Positions 1 through 7,747 of a stretch of 64,000 nt of DNA are shown piece after piece (the stretch's first letter is position 1; every line of letters begins with the position of its first letter). The notes under the pieces are model-generated. The model had not been told where the DNA came from, searched no databases, and saw nothing but the letters and a program-made list of their open reading frames with translations. The stretch covers positions 1,231,219-1,295,218 of the forward strand of contig JAAAFW010000015.1 of assembly GCA_019352875.1 (NCBI GenBank). Direction: 5' to 3'. Made by a program: the position numbers and the translations under genes. Source of the stretch: Pedobacter cryoconitis. GTDB taxonomy: Bacteria; Bacteroidota; Bacteroidia; Sphingobacteriales; Sphingobacteriaceae.

Positions 1-46
1 TAGATTTATTGCGATGTCCGGTATGGTGGGTAGAGAGTTAGTTGTT

Positions 47-71
47 AGCGTTCGTAAGAGCGCTTTTTTTG
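47..71 (+). terminator. Rho-independent terminator of a gene left of the window
   Basis: A 7-bp stem (AGCGTTC pairing with GAGCGCT, one G-T wobble) closes a GTAA loop and runs straight into a T tract. It would end a plus-strand transcript entering from the left; the next gene lies on the other strand. Confidence 0.6.
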
Positions 72-133
72 TTTACAGTTTTTTAAGGGGGCATTGATTA
101 AAGTGGTCGTGGTTTTTTAGGGTGAACGGATGT

Positions 134-496
134 TTACCGCTTTTTATTCAGGATTTCCTCGAGGTCGCTGGATGCACCGCCGTTGTAGACGTGGAGGAAG
201 CCTTTGGATTTTAGGATTTCGACGGCTTTAATGCTTCGCAGGCCGTGGGAGCAGGTTGTAATTATGTTTTGGGATTTGTCAAGGGGGATGGAGTCTTTTC
301 GGAGGGAACTTAATGGGATGTTAATGGCGCCATTGATATGACCTGTGTTGAATTCAGTTTCAGTGCGGACGTCGAGGATTACGGCGCCGGTTTTCAGGTG
401 TTGTTCGATTTCGTTGTCAATGTTGGCAATCCGGAATGTGCGGTAGCCGATGTAGATCAGGAATAGGATTAGGCCAGTTATTAGTAAGAGTTTCAT
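134..496 (-). CDS. Membrane-anchored rhodanese-like protein
   Basis: This 120-residue protein has one N-terminal membrane helix (about residues 3-18) followed by a single rhodanese domain. Visible marks are the DVRTETEF segment, the GHINGAINIP segment and an active-site loop TCSHGLRS with Cys82 as the expected persulfide-carrying nucleophile. Single-domain rhodaneses move sulfane sulfur or act in thiol redox chemistry; the true substrate cannot be read here. It starts one base before the stop of nothing upstream but is followed after one base gap by the DUF3817 gene's end, so the two minus-strand genes are probably co-transcribed with the DUF3817 gene first. The rhodanese call is firm, the role is open. 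Confidence 0.85.
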   Translation of the reverse strand: MKLLLITGLILFLIYIGYRTFRIANIDNEIEQHLKTGAVILDVRTETEFNTGHINGAINIPLSSLRKDSIPLDKSQNIITTCSHGLRSIKAVEILKSKGFLHVYNGGASSDLEEILNKKR

Positions 497-497
497 C

Positions 498-806
498 TTA
501 GGGATTTTGGGGTTTGAGAATGGTGCGGTCGATGTAGAAGGTGCCGAAAGGAATGATGCATGCTAGCAAGACTTTCCAGGTTGTCTGGCGGAATTTCCAG
601 TTTTGCTCGATGGCGACACTAAGGGTATTAATGGTGAAAAATACGAAGAGGGCTCCATGGATAGGACCCATTAATTTAGTAATTGAAGGATTATCGAAAT
701 AGTATTTTGCAGGCATGGCAATGAAAACCAGGATTAGTAACGAAATGCCTTCCAGCAGTGCAATGATTCGTAATCTGCCGATTTTAGTTTGAAGTAGTTT
801 TATCAT
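498..806 (-). CDS. DUF3817 family small membrane protein
   Basis: The protein has three predicted membrane segments and matches the DUF3817 pattern: an RLRIIALLEGISLLILV first helix, then KYYF and GPIHGALFV in the second segment. No biochemical role is established for the family. The open frame extends to position 872, but the extra 22 residues are atypical, and the ATG at 804-806 gives a protein beginning MIKLLQTKIG just ahead of the first helix, preceded by an A/T-rich leader as is usual in Bacteroidota; I therefore choose 806. It ends one base before the rhodanese gene and probably shares a transcript with it. Confidence 0.75.
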   Translation of the reverse strand: MIKLLQTKIGRLRIIALLEGISLLILVFIAMPAKYYFDNPSITKLMGPIHGALFVFFTINTLSVAIEQNWKFRQTTWKVLLACIIPFGTFYIDRTILKPQNP

Positions 807-920
807 TTTTATATTATTATATAGTGTGGAGGGTACAGGGAGAACCGGACGATTCAGTTGCCGGAAGATCATCTCCCTTTTTTATGGATTCTTTCTATTA
901 TCTATCTATTCTCTGATACT

Positions 921-1379
921 TTATCTGAAATAGGGGCGGTGTGCTAGCGGGGAGAATGGCCAGGGGATAGCTAAAAGGATTATAATCAGCGCTATCAGGA
1001 ACCATGTAAACATGGTTTTGAATTTGGCCTGATCTTCTTCTTTTCGTTTGGCTAATGCCGAACCAATGGTGAGTATGACAATTGCAATTATCATCAGGAG
1101 AATATGCAGTACTCCAAAAAATAGGAATTCCAGCTTTTTGGAAGCTTCTCCCGGATTGTTCCAGAAGTACTTTACCAGGGGGCTTTTAACATAGAGTATA
1201 ATACCGGCCATTAGTTGGAGATGAGCAATAGTGGCGGTCCAGTGCCGGATTGCATTATCAAACGGCTTAAATTTTAGCTTTAGGTTATAGCCGCGGTAGG
1301 CCTGTATGATAGCTATCAACAAGCTGCCTAACACCAACCATCTTAAGGTCGAGTGGAGAAATGTAAGAATTTGATACAT
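921..1379 (-). CDS. Four-helix integral membrane protein, function unknown
   Basis: A 152-residue hydrophobic protein with four predicted membrane segments (about residues 5-25, 48-65, 85-107 and 123-142). Conserved-looking His residues occur in the first two segments (LHSTLRWLV and RHWTATIAHLQ) and in the third (GVLHILL), an arrangement seen in small b-type-cytochrome-like membrane proteins, but no CxxCH site is present and haem binding is only a guess. It is similar in style to uncharacterised membrane proteins common in Sphingobacteriaceae. The promoter upstream carries a strong palindrome (1414-1433), so it looks individually regulated. Confidence 0.6.
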   Translation of the reverse strand: MYQILTFLHSTLRWLVLGSLLIAIIQAYRGYNLKLKFKPFDNAIRHWTATIAHLQLMAGIILYVKSPLVKYFWNNPGEASKKLEFLFFGVLHILLMIIAIVILTIGSALAKRKEEDQAKFKTMFTWFLIALIIILLAIPWPFSPLAHRPYFR

Positions 1380-1400
1380 CGTTTTTGATTAGGTACGACG

Positions 1401-1408
1401 CAAATATA
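1401..1408 (-). promoter_or_regulatory. Bacteroidota -7 element for the 921-1379 gene
   Basis: Read on the minus strand the bases are TATATTTG, an exact TAnnTTTG match. It lies 22 bases before the start codon. No TTG was found at the usual distance upstream, which would fit a regulated promoter. Confidence 0.5.
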
Positions 1409-1413
1409 TTAGA

Positions 1414-1433
1414 AACATACTAATTGGTATGTT
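1414..1433. promoter_or_regulatory. Palindromic operator overlapping the promoter
   Basis: A 20-bp inverted repeat with perfect 7-bp arms (AACATAC and GTATGTT) around a TAATTG centre. It sits immediately upstream of the -7 element, inside the spacer and -33 region, the position expected for a TetR-, MarR- or HxlR-type repressor site. No regulator gene is adjacent. Confidence 0.55.
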
Positions 1434-1764
1434 CGTGGTGTGTCTAATTATTGTAAGCTTTTAGAACAGTTTGGAGCTCTGCTAAATAATTGCGGCAGCG
1501 ATATCTACAAGGTGTGAATGAAGTTTTATTGTGATCCTGTCAGATGCCGAGATTGAGAGTTTATAAAGGGAGGCCTTGTAAAGTGACGAACTTATTTGAC
1601 GGCTGGTTTTTAGGAAAGGACAAGGGAACAGGTTTGCTAAAGAATTACCGGTATCAGCAAGAAATTTCAATTTTGTTGGGCTGGAATTTATATCTTCAAG
1701 GCCGGTTTAAAGATCGGTTGGATCTTCTGTTTCATGCCGTTACCCGGAATTCAATTTAAAATTT
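1434..1764. other. Intergenic stretch, no gene supported
   Basis: Between the divergent 921-1379 and beta-lactamase genes. Short open frames exist on both strands (plus 1544-1759, minus 1482-1670) but they overlap each other and have no recognisable domain. The leader of the beta-lactamase gene must lie here; no clear TAnnTTTG element was found for it. Confidence 0.5.
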
Positions 1765-2643
1765 ATGCTTAAGAAAACGTTTAAGATAGCTGTATTGGCA
1801 ATTAGTATTACAGGGGTAGGCTTTACAGCTGTAGCTCAAAAAGTGCAGGAGCCCACAAATGTACCGGCGGAGTGGTCTAAGGCTTATCAGCCGTTTAGGA
1901 TTGCAGGTAATTTGTATTATGTAGGAACTTATGATCTGGCTTGTTACCTGATTACGACTCCGAAAGGAAATATTTTGATCAATACAGGGCTGGCGAGCTC
2001 TGCTGCGCAGATTAAGGCGAATATAGAGAAGCTGGGCTTTAAGTTCGCTGATACGAAGATATTATTGACTACTCAGGCACATTATGATCATATGGGTGCG
2101 ATGGCGGCGATTAAGAAAGCGACCGGCGCGAAGGTGATGGTAGATAGTGGAGATGCGCAGGTAATGGAAGACGGCGGGAAATCAGATTATGCTCTGGGCG
2201 GACATGGAAGTACTTATGAGCCGGTCAAGGTTGATCGTTTGCTGAAAGATTTTGATCAGGTAGAGCTGGGTGGGACAACGCTGAATATGCTGCATCATCC
2301 CGGACATACGAAAGGTTCCTGCAGCTTTATTTTTGATACAAAGGACAGTAAAGGTTATTATAGAGTGCTGATCGCAAATATGCCGACGATAGTTACGGAG
2401 AAGAAGTTTGCTGACGTGAAGGCTTATCCAACCATCGCAAAGGATTATGCGTATACTTTGAAGGCGATGAAAGGTTTGACATTTGATCTATGGGTATCTT
2501 CACATGCCAGTCAGTTTGGTCTGCATACTAAACATAAGCCCGGTGATACTTATAATCCTGCTGCTTTTAAGGATCAGAAAGGTTATGATAAGCAAATTGA
2601 AGAATTACAGCAAGAGTTTAATAAAAGAATAGCTGTCCGTTAA
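1765..2643 (+). CDS. Subclass B3 metallo-beta-lactamase, GOB/PEDO-like
   Basis: A 292-residue secreted enzyme that hydrolyses beta-lactams in the periplasm. Residues 1-24 form a signal peptide ending VAQ. The metal motif reads QAHYDH: Gln104, His106, Asp108, His109, then His181 in HHPGHTKGSC and His247 in SSHASQ. Gln instead of His at the first position is the hallmark of GOB-type B3 enzymes, and the stretch from HHPGHT to IANMP also looks GOB-like. Pedobacter species are known hosts of the B3 enzymes PEDO-1 to PEDO-3. Expected activity is broad, possibly including carbapenems, but this is inferred from family only. No regulator or mobile element adjoins it, so it looks intrinsic. Confidence 0.9.
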   Translation: MLKKTFKIAVLAISITGVGFTAVAQKVQEPTNVPAEWSKAYQPFRIAGNLYYVGTYDLACYLITTPKGNILINTGLASSAAQIKANIEKLGFKFADTKILLTTQAHYDHMGAMAAIKKATGAKVMVDSGDAQVMEDGGKSDYALGGHGSTYEPVKVDRLLKDFDQVELGGTTLNMLHHPGHTKGSCSFIFDTKDSKGYYRVLIANMPTIVTEKKFADVKAYPTIAKDYAYTLKAMKGLTFDLWVSSHASQFGLHTKHKPGDTYNPAAFKDQKGYDKQIEELQQEFNKRIAVR

Positions 2644-2644
2644 A

Positions 2645-5092
2645 TTAGTTGCCAGACCGGGCCCTGTTTTGTTCGCTGTTTGAACTACTGCTACGTTCTC
2701 TGGCGGCTTTAATCGTCTGCCGGCCTAAGTTGTAACGGAAAGTCAGTCGGAAGATCCTGCTTTCCTCTTTTTGGGAGACCTGATAATCCTGCCCGGCGAT
2801 GGCACTTGTAATATTAATCTTTCTTTGGTTAAAAATGTCGCTTGCAGAGAGCTTGATATTGGCTTTGTCTCCCAGGAAATTTTTACTTAAGCCCAGGTCT
2901 ATTCCATAAATAGGTTTAGCTATATAAGTTCCGTAAACCTGGCTGGAGATGTAATTAGCGACGAGCTCTGCATTTATACTACGATTAATGGTGAAGGTTT
3001 GGATAGTATTCAGACTTAAAGTTGTTTTTCCATTTTTAAAGGGCTCACCCATCAGCTCCGGTGATTTGAATTCACTATAGTAAAGGCTAATATCATTACT
3101 GGTATTCCACCATCTGGTTATGGACAGCGGTTGGCTAATGTTCATACTTAGCGTGCTTCTGGAAGCCAGGTTTTGTTCATACATGAGCAGGGTCTTTTTA
3201 ATCGTATCGGTAATCAATGTGGTAGTAATTACGTCCCTGGTACGTATATAGCCGAAGCTCAGATTAGTAGATTGTTTAAAGCTATAGCTCAGATCAAGCG
3301 AATTTGCATACTGAGGTTTTAGTGCCGGATTTCCCTGAGATAGCGTATATAAGTCTGCATAATAGATAAAAGGGTTTAAAGACTGATAATCAGGTCGGTC
3401 TATTCTGCGGCTGTAAGCTAAACCAATTTCATGATTTTCAGCCAGCTTTTGATTAACAGACAAGCTGGGAAATAAATCAAGATAGCTGCGGCTAACTTTG
3501 CTCTGAAGCGTTACCGATTTACCGTCGGACTGTGTGAATTCTGATCTCAATCCCAATTGGAGCGTTGTATTGTCGAATTGATGGTGCAGGGTGGCATAGG
3601 CAGCCTGAACTTGCTCCTTGTAAGTAAATCTGTTGCTTTGCCTGATGTTATTTGTCCAGTTTCCTTCTGCATCCAGTGTACTTGAACTAAAGTCATTATC
3701 TGTTTCCACAACGCTGGTTTTCAGGCCAGCCTCCAGCTTTGTACGTTTGCTCAAAGGATAGATATAGTCAGCTTTTGCGGCTAGGATATTGATTTTTGTC
3801 GGACTGGAATTGCTGAAAATATATGGTGCTTTACGCGGGCTTCCGTCTGCATTGAAAAAATAATTCTGATACGTATACAAGCTCTTGTTGTGTAACCTGG
3901 AATAATCAAGATCAATGCTAAATTCCTGTCCTGAAGTATCAGCAAGGAACTTGTAGTTCAGATTATAGCTTTGGCTGCTAAAACTACTATATCCCGGGTT
4001 GCTGGCCTGTACTGTTGAGTCTGCATAAGTTTGATCATGGCCGATACGCGTTAGAATATCATCTTTGACTTTGCTTCGGTTTTCATAACCGCTAATCATC
4101 AATCCCAATGTGCTTTTAGGACTCAGTTCATAATCAATTCCGGCTTTAAAGCTATTGTTGTGTTTGAGGTAGGCTTGTTCAGCCTGTTGATTAAAATAGG
4201 TCTGGTCAATGGCTGCACCAGTACTCCTGCGGACCTTTAAATCTTCATATTCCTTGTTGTTACTGAAGTTGTATTGTCCGTAGATATTAACCTTATCGCT
4301 GCGACGATTAAGGCTGATCCCGGCATTTGATTTATAGTAAGTTCCATATCCTCCGCCAAGCGTTACTGTGCCATTTGTACCGTAATTACTATTCTTTTTA
4401 AGATTGATATTGATAATCCCTCCCGTACCGGCCGCTTCGTATTTAGCAGAGGGATTGCTGATCATTTCAATATTTTGTATAGTGCCACCATCTATTGATT
4501 TCAACAGGTTGACCAACTGTTCTGCGGACAGATAGGTGAGCTTGTGGTCTATCATAATTGCAGTTCCAGGTCTGCCACGCAGACTTATATTTCCCTGATT
4601 ATCTAAAGTTACTCCCGGCGATTTGGAGAGGATATCCAGTGCATTATTACCGGCTGCGAGCGTGCTGTTTTCAACGTTGAGAATTGTCCTGTCGCTTTTT
4701 CTTTCAATGAGCGGCTTTTTGGCAGTAATATTTACTGTGTTAAGTTGTTCTTCTCCAGGTACAAGATTAAGGGTTTGAATTTTAGGCAATTGAACGGAAG
4801 TTCCGGAGTTCAGATTAAATGGCTGGCTAAATACCCGTTTATAACCAATGGCCGATGCCGCAATCAGGTAAACACCTGCTTCTATTTTTTCGAATGTATA
4901 TTCGCCCTGTTCATTCGTTAAAGTACCTTTAACTAAAGTGGTATCTTTTGCCTGATACAAACTGATCGCTACATATGGGAACGGACTTTGTTTTTCATCG
5001 ACCACCTTTCCATTGATTACAGGGATTTGGGCAGAAGCTATTTTTGCAGTTATTAAAAATACGATCAACAGAAAAAAAGGAGAGGGTGTCAT
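2645..5092 (-). CDS. TonB-dependent receptor, outer-membrane beta-barrel family protein
   Basis: An 815-residue outer-membrane protein. After a signal peptide (residues 1-21) comes a carboxypeptidase-regulatory-like domain (about 25-95, INGKVVDEKQSPFPYVAISL), then a plug-like region (about 120-235, with SPGVTLDNQGNISLRG and EMISNPSAKYEAAG), then a long barrel ending in FRLTFRYNLGRQ. This architecture belongs to the OMP_b-brl_3 group of Bacteroidota. The substrate cannot be read; there is no SusD partner. It converges on the beta-lactamase gene with a one-base gap, so the two transcripts must overlap or stop within coding sequence. Confidence 0.85.
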   Translation of the reverse strand: MTPSPFFLLIVFLITAKIASAQIPVINGKVVDEKQSPFPYVAISLYQAKDTTLVKGTLTNEQGEYTFEKIEAGVYLIAASAIGYKRVFSQPFNLNSGTSVQLPKIQTLNLVPGEEQLNTVNITAKKPLIERKSDRTILNVENSTLAAGNNALDILSKSPGVTLDNQGNISLRGRPGTAIMIDHKLTYLSAEQLVNLLKSIDGGTIQNIEMISNPSAKYEAAGTGGIININLKKNSNYGTNGTVTLGGGYGTYYKSNAGISLNRRSDKVNIYGQYNFSNNKEYEDLKVRRSTGAAIDQTYFNQQAEQAYLKHNNSFKAGIDYELSPKSTLGLMISGYENRSKVKDDILTRIGHDQTYADSTVQASNPGYSSFSSQSYNLNYKFLADTSGQEFSIDLDYSRLHNKSLYTYQNYFFNADGSPRKAPYIFSNSSPTKINILAAKADYIYPLSKRTKLEAGLKTSVVETDNDFSSSTLDAEGNWTNNIRQSNRFTYKEQVQAAYATLHHQFDNTTLQLGLRSEFTQSDGKSVTLQSKVSRSYLDLFPSLSVNQKLAENHEIGLAYSRRIDRPDYQSLNPFIYYADLYTLSQGNPALKPQYANSLDLSYSFKQSTNLSFGYIRTRDVITTTLITDTIKKTLLMYEQNLASRSTLSMNISQPLSITRWWNTSNDISLYYSEFKSPELMGEPFKNGKTTLSLNTIQTFTINRSINAELVANYISSQVYGTYIAKPIYGIDLGLSKNFLGDKANIKLSASDIFNQRKINITSAIAGQDYQVSQKEESRIFRLTFRYNLGRQTIKAARERSSSSNSEQNRARSGN

Positions 5093-5244
5093 TGTTCGGT
5101 TAGAATTTCAACCTCAAATTAAGGAACCTTTCTCTTGTGTGTTAGGGTTTTAACATTGTTTAACTTATGGCCCTGGCAACTACGGGTTATGATCATGTCC
5201 TGGACCAGATTCAAGATTTAAAATACTAATCTAAATTTTGGGTA

Positions 5245-5277
5245 TAAAAAAAGCGGCTTTAAATGAATAAAGCCGCT
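5245..5277 (-). terminator. Terminator of the arginine decarboxylase gene
   Basis: A perfect 10-bp stem (AGCGGCTTTA with TAAAGCCGCT, 6-base loop) followed on the minus strand by a run of seven T. It lies 23 bases after the speA stop. Confidence 0.9.
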
Positions 5278-5299
5278 GGTTACTATCTTTTATTTTGAC

Positions 5300-6691
5300 C
5301 TAGGTATAACCCAGAATCTTCAGTACCTGTTTACTGTTTTGCTCCTCTCCGAATACCTCAAAGTTGAAGGTTTCGTCACGGTTTCTTCTGATAATTACGT
5401 GCTTAGGACTCGGTAATAAACAATGATGGATACCGCCGTAACCGCTTAATACCTCCTGGTAGGCTCCGGTATTGAAGAAACCAAGGTATTGTACTTTACG
5501 GGTTTTCGGCATAAATACAGAGTTCATATGCGCTTCCTGATTATAATAATCCTGTCCGTCGCAGGTGATTCCACCTAAGTTTACCCTTTCATATTCTGCA
5601 TCCCAGTTATTGATCGGCAGTAAGATGTATTTCTGGTTTAAAGCCCAGACATCTGGTAAGTTAGTGATGAAAGATCCATCCAGCATCAGCCATTTCTCAC
5701 GATCGTTCTGTTGTTTACGACCTAATACCTTGTACAGGATACCAGAAGCTTCAGCAACAGTGTATTTTCCGAATTCAGTAATAATATCCGGTTCTACCAC
5801 GTCATGCTCAGCACAGATCTCTTTAATCCTTTTCACGATTTCGTTCACCATGTATTCATAGTCGAAATCAAATACCAGTGAATCTTTGAAAGGCATACCA
5901 CCGCCGATATCCAAAGTATCCAGTTCAGGATTGATTTTTTTGAATTTGCAGTACAGGGTAACATATTTCTCCAGCTCGTTCCAGTAGTATGGAGAGTCAG
6001 TGATACCAGAATTGATAAAGAAGTGCAGCAATTTAACCCTGAAATTAGGGTTTGCAGAAATCTTGTTGTTGTAGAAGTCGATCACATCTTCCATACGCAC
6101 ACCTAAACGGGAAGTATAGAATTGTGAGTCTGGCTGCTCTTCAGCTGCGATACGAATACCCAGATTACAAGGTGTGTCCAGTTCTACTTCATCATCAAAA
6201 AGATTAAACTCTTCTTTGTTATCCAGTACAGGAATGATGTTTTTATAACCATCATGCAACATATCAATGATATACTGTTTGTACTGATAGGTCTTGAAAC
6301 CATTGCAGATTACGGTAATATCTTTCGTGAGGGAGCCTTTTTTCTCCAGGGCCTCAATCATCGGCATATCAAAAGCAGATGATGTTTCCAGGTGGATGCC
6401 ATTCTTTAAAGCCTCTTCAACGATGTGCCTGAAGTGGGAGCTCTTAGTGCAATAGCAATATTTATAATCTCCACGGTAATTGTTCTTGATGATCGCGGTT
6501 TGAAACAACAGCTTAGCCTGTTGAATCTTTTTGGTGATCATCGGAAGATAAGTGAAACGTAGTGGCGTGCCATAAGTCTCAATCATTTCCATTAAATTCA
6601 GATCCTGAAAGTATAGTTCGTCGTCAATAACGCTATATCCCTCCTGAGGGAAACCTACACTTAGATCAAGAAATTCGGAGTAACTCTGCAT
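5300..6691 (-). CDS. speA: Arginine decarboxylase (PLP, fold type III)
   Basis: A 463-residue cytoplasmic enzyme expected to convert arginine to agmatine plus CO2, the first step of the agmatine route to putrescine and spermidine. The PLP lysine is Lys83 in CYCTKSSHF; the glycine loop is LDIGGGMP; the second active-site segment, with its cysteine, is GGITCDGQDYY; DGSFITNLPD lies between them. The length fits the short arginine decarboxylases of Bacteroidota rather than the 630-residue E. coli SpeA. It is divergent from an arginase-family gene, so two enzymes that compete for arginine share one promoter region. Confidence 0.88.
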   Translation of the reverse strand: MQSYSEFLDLSVGFPQEGYSVIDDELYFQDLNLMEMIETYGTPLRFTYLPMITKKIQQAKLLFQTAIIKNNYRGDYKYCYCTKSSHFRHIVEEALKNGIHLETSSAFDMPMIEALEKKGSLTKDITVICNGFKTYQYKQYIIDMLHDGYKNIIPVLDNKEEFNLFDDEVELDTPCNLGIRIAAEEQPDSQFYTSRLGVRMEDVIDFYNNKISANPNFRVKLLHFFINSGITDSPYYWNELEKYVTLYCKFKKINPELDTLDIGGGMPFKDSLVFDFDYEYMVNEIVKRIKEICAEHDVVEPDIITEFGKYTVAEASGILYKVLGRKQQNDREKWLMLDGSFITNLPDVWALNQKYILLPINNWDAEYERVNLGGITCDGQDYYNQEAHMNSVFMPKTRKVQYLGFFNTGAYQEVLSGYGGIHHCLLPSPKHVIIRRNRDETFNFEVFGEEQNSKQVLKILGYT

Positions 6692-6722
6692 TTTTTATAT
6701 TTTTGAACAATTATTTAAAGGG

Positions 6723-6761
6723 TTGGCAAATTAAAATGAGTTAATTTTGGTGCCAAAGATA
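6723..6761. promoter_or_regulatory. Divergent promoters for speA and the arginase gene
   Basis: Plus strand: TTG at 6723-6725, then 16 bases, then TAATTTTG at 6742-6749, a full TAnnTTTG match, for the arginase gene. Minus strand: TATCTTTG at 6754-6761, also a full match, for speA. The two -7 elements are five bases apart, so polymerases at the two promoters would compete. Confidence 0.5.
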
Positions 6762-6792
6762 ATCACTTTAGAATACACTGGTAATTTTTTTT

Positions 6793-7743
6793 ATGGCGAA
6801 GAACTTAAAAATAATAGAAGTTAAGTCTGAGTTGGGTGCAGGTACGCGCGGAGCTAGTCTTGGCGTGGACGCGATTAAAATTGCCGCACTTGATTTCGGG
6901 AGCAGATTTTTTAAAAAACATCATTCAATTGAAATCCCAAATGAGAACCATTTGTTGCTTGAAGGTACTGGAAGTCCGTATGCAAAAAGAATATCCGGAA
7001 TCTTAACAATGGTCGAAAGAGTAGCAGAAAAAGTTACCGAAACACTAGATAATCAGGAGTTTCCAATTGTACTGGCAGGTGATCATAGTACTGCTGCAGG
7101 CACGATAGCCGGTATAAAGAAAGCATTTCCGAAATCCCGGCTTGGCGTTATCTGGATAGATGCACATTCCGATCTGCACTCGCCCTATACCACGCCATCC
7201 GGTAATATGCATGGCATGCCATTGGCCATGGTTTTAGACGAAGATAATTTAGGTGCTAAAGTGAATGACCTGGATCAGGAAACACTAAATTACTGGTATC
7301 AGTTAAAGAATGTCGGTAATATCGCACCAAAAATTACTTACCGGGACCTCGTGCTCATCTCGGCGAGAGATATGGAAAAGCCTGAAGAGTCGCTGCTCAA
7401 AAAAAATAAAGTTAAATTATATACCACTGCCGAGCTGCGGAAAAGAGGAGTGGAACGTATAGTAATTGAGACATTACAGTATCTGGATGCCTGCGATCTG
7501 CTCTATGTCTCGTTTGATGTCGACTCGCTGGACCCAACCACCTCAAGAGGTACAGGGACACCAGTTGCGCAGGGACTGACAGAAAAAGAAGCCGGAAATC
7601 TAATGAGCAGGCTACTGGCCGCTCAAAAAGTATGTTGTTTTGAGATAGTAGAAGTGAACCCAACCCTTGACAGGGAGAATCAAATGGCCGAACATGCCTT
7701 TGAAATTTTAGTTAAAGCAACAAATGCTTTAAGAAACGAATAG
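6793..7743 (+). CDS. Arginase-family ureohydrolase, probable arginase
   Basis: A 316-residue binuclear manganese ureohydrolase. The metal ligands are visible in GDHS, DAHSDLH and SFDVDSLDP. Two motifs favour arginase over agmatinase: SGNMHGMPLA after the DAHSD site (arginase-type SGNLHG), and EVNPTLD near the C terminus. The likely reaction is arginine to ornithine plus urea; agmatinase activity cannot be excluded, and would place it in sequence with the divergent speA. Four bases separate its stop from argS, so the two are probably one operon linking arginine breakdown and charging. Confidence 0.82.
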   Translation: MAKNLKIIEVKSELGAGTRGASLGVDAIKIAALDFGSRFFKKHHSIEIPNENHLLLEGTGSPYAKRISGILTMVERVAEKVTETLDNQEFPIVLAGDHSTAAGTIAGIKKAFPKSRLGVIWIDAHSDLHSPYTTPSGNMHGMPLAMVLDEDNLGAKVNDLDQETLNYWYQLKNVGNIAPKITYRDLVLISARDMEKPEESLLKKNKVKLYTTAELRKRGVERIVIETLQYLDACDLLYVSFDVDSLDPTTSRGTGTPVAQGLTEKEAGNLMSRLLAAQKVCCFEIVEVNPTLDRENQMAEHAFEILVKATNALRNE

Positions 7744-7747
7744 AATT

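Noticed and set aside
1544..1759. 71-residue plus frame before the beta-lactamase gene
   Set aside because: No recognisable domain, overlaps another weak frame, and occupies the needed promoter space.
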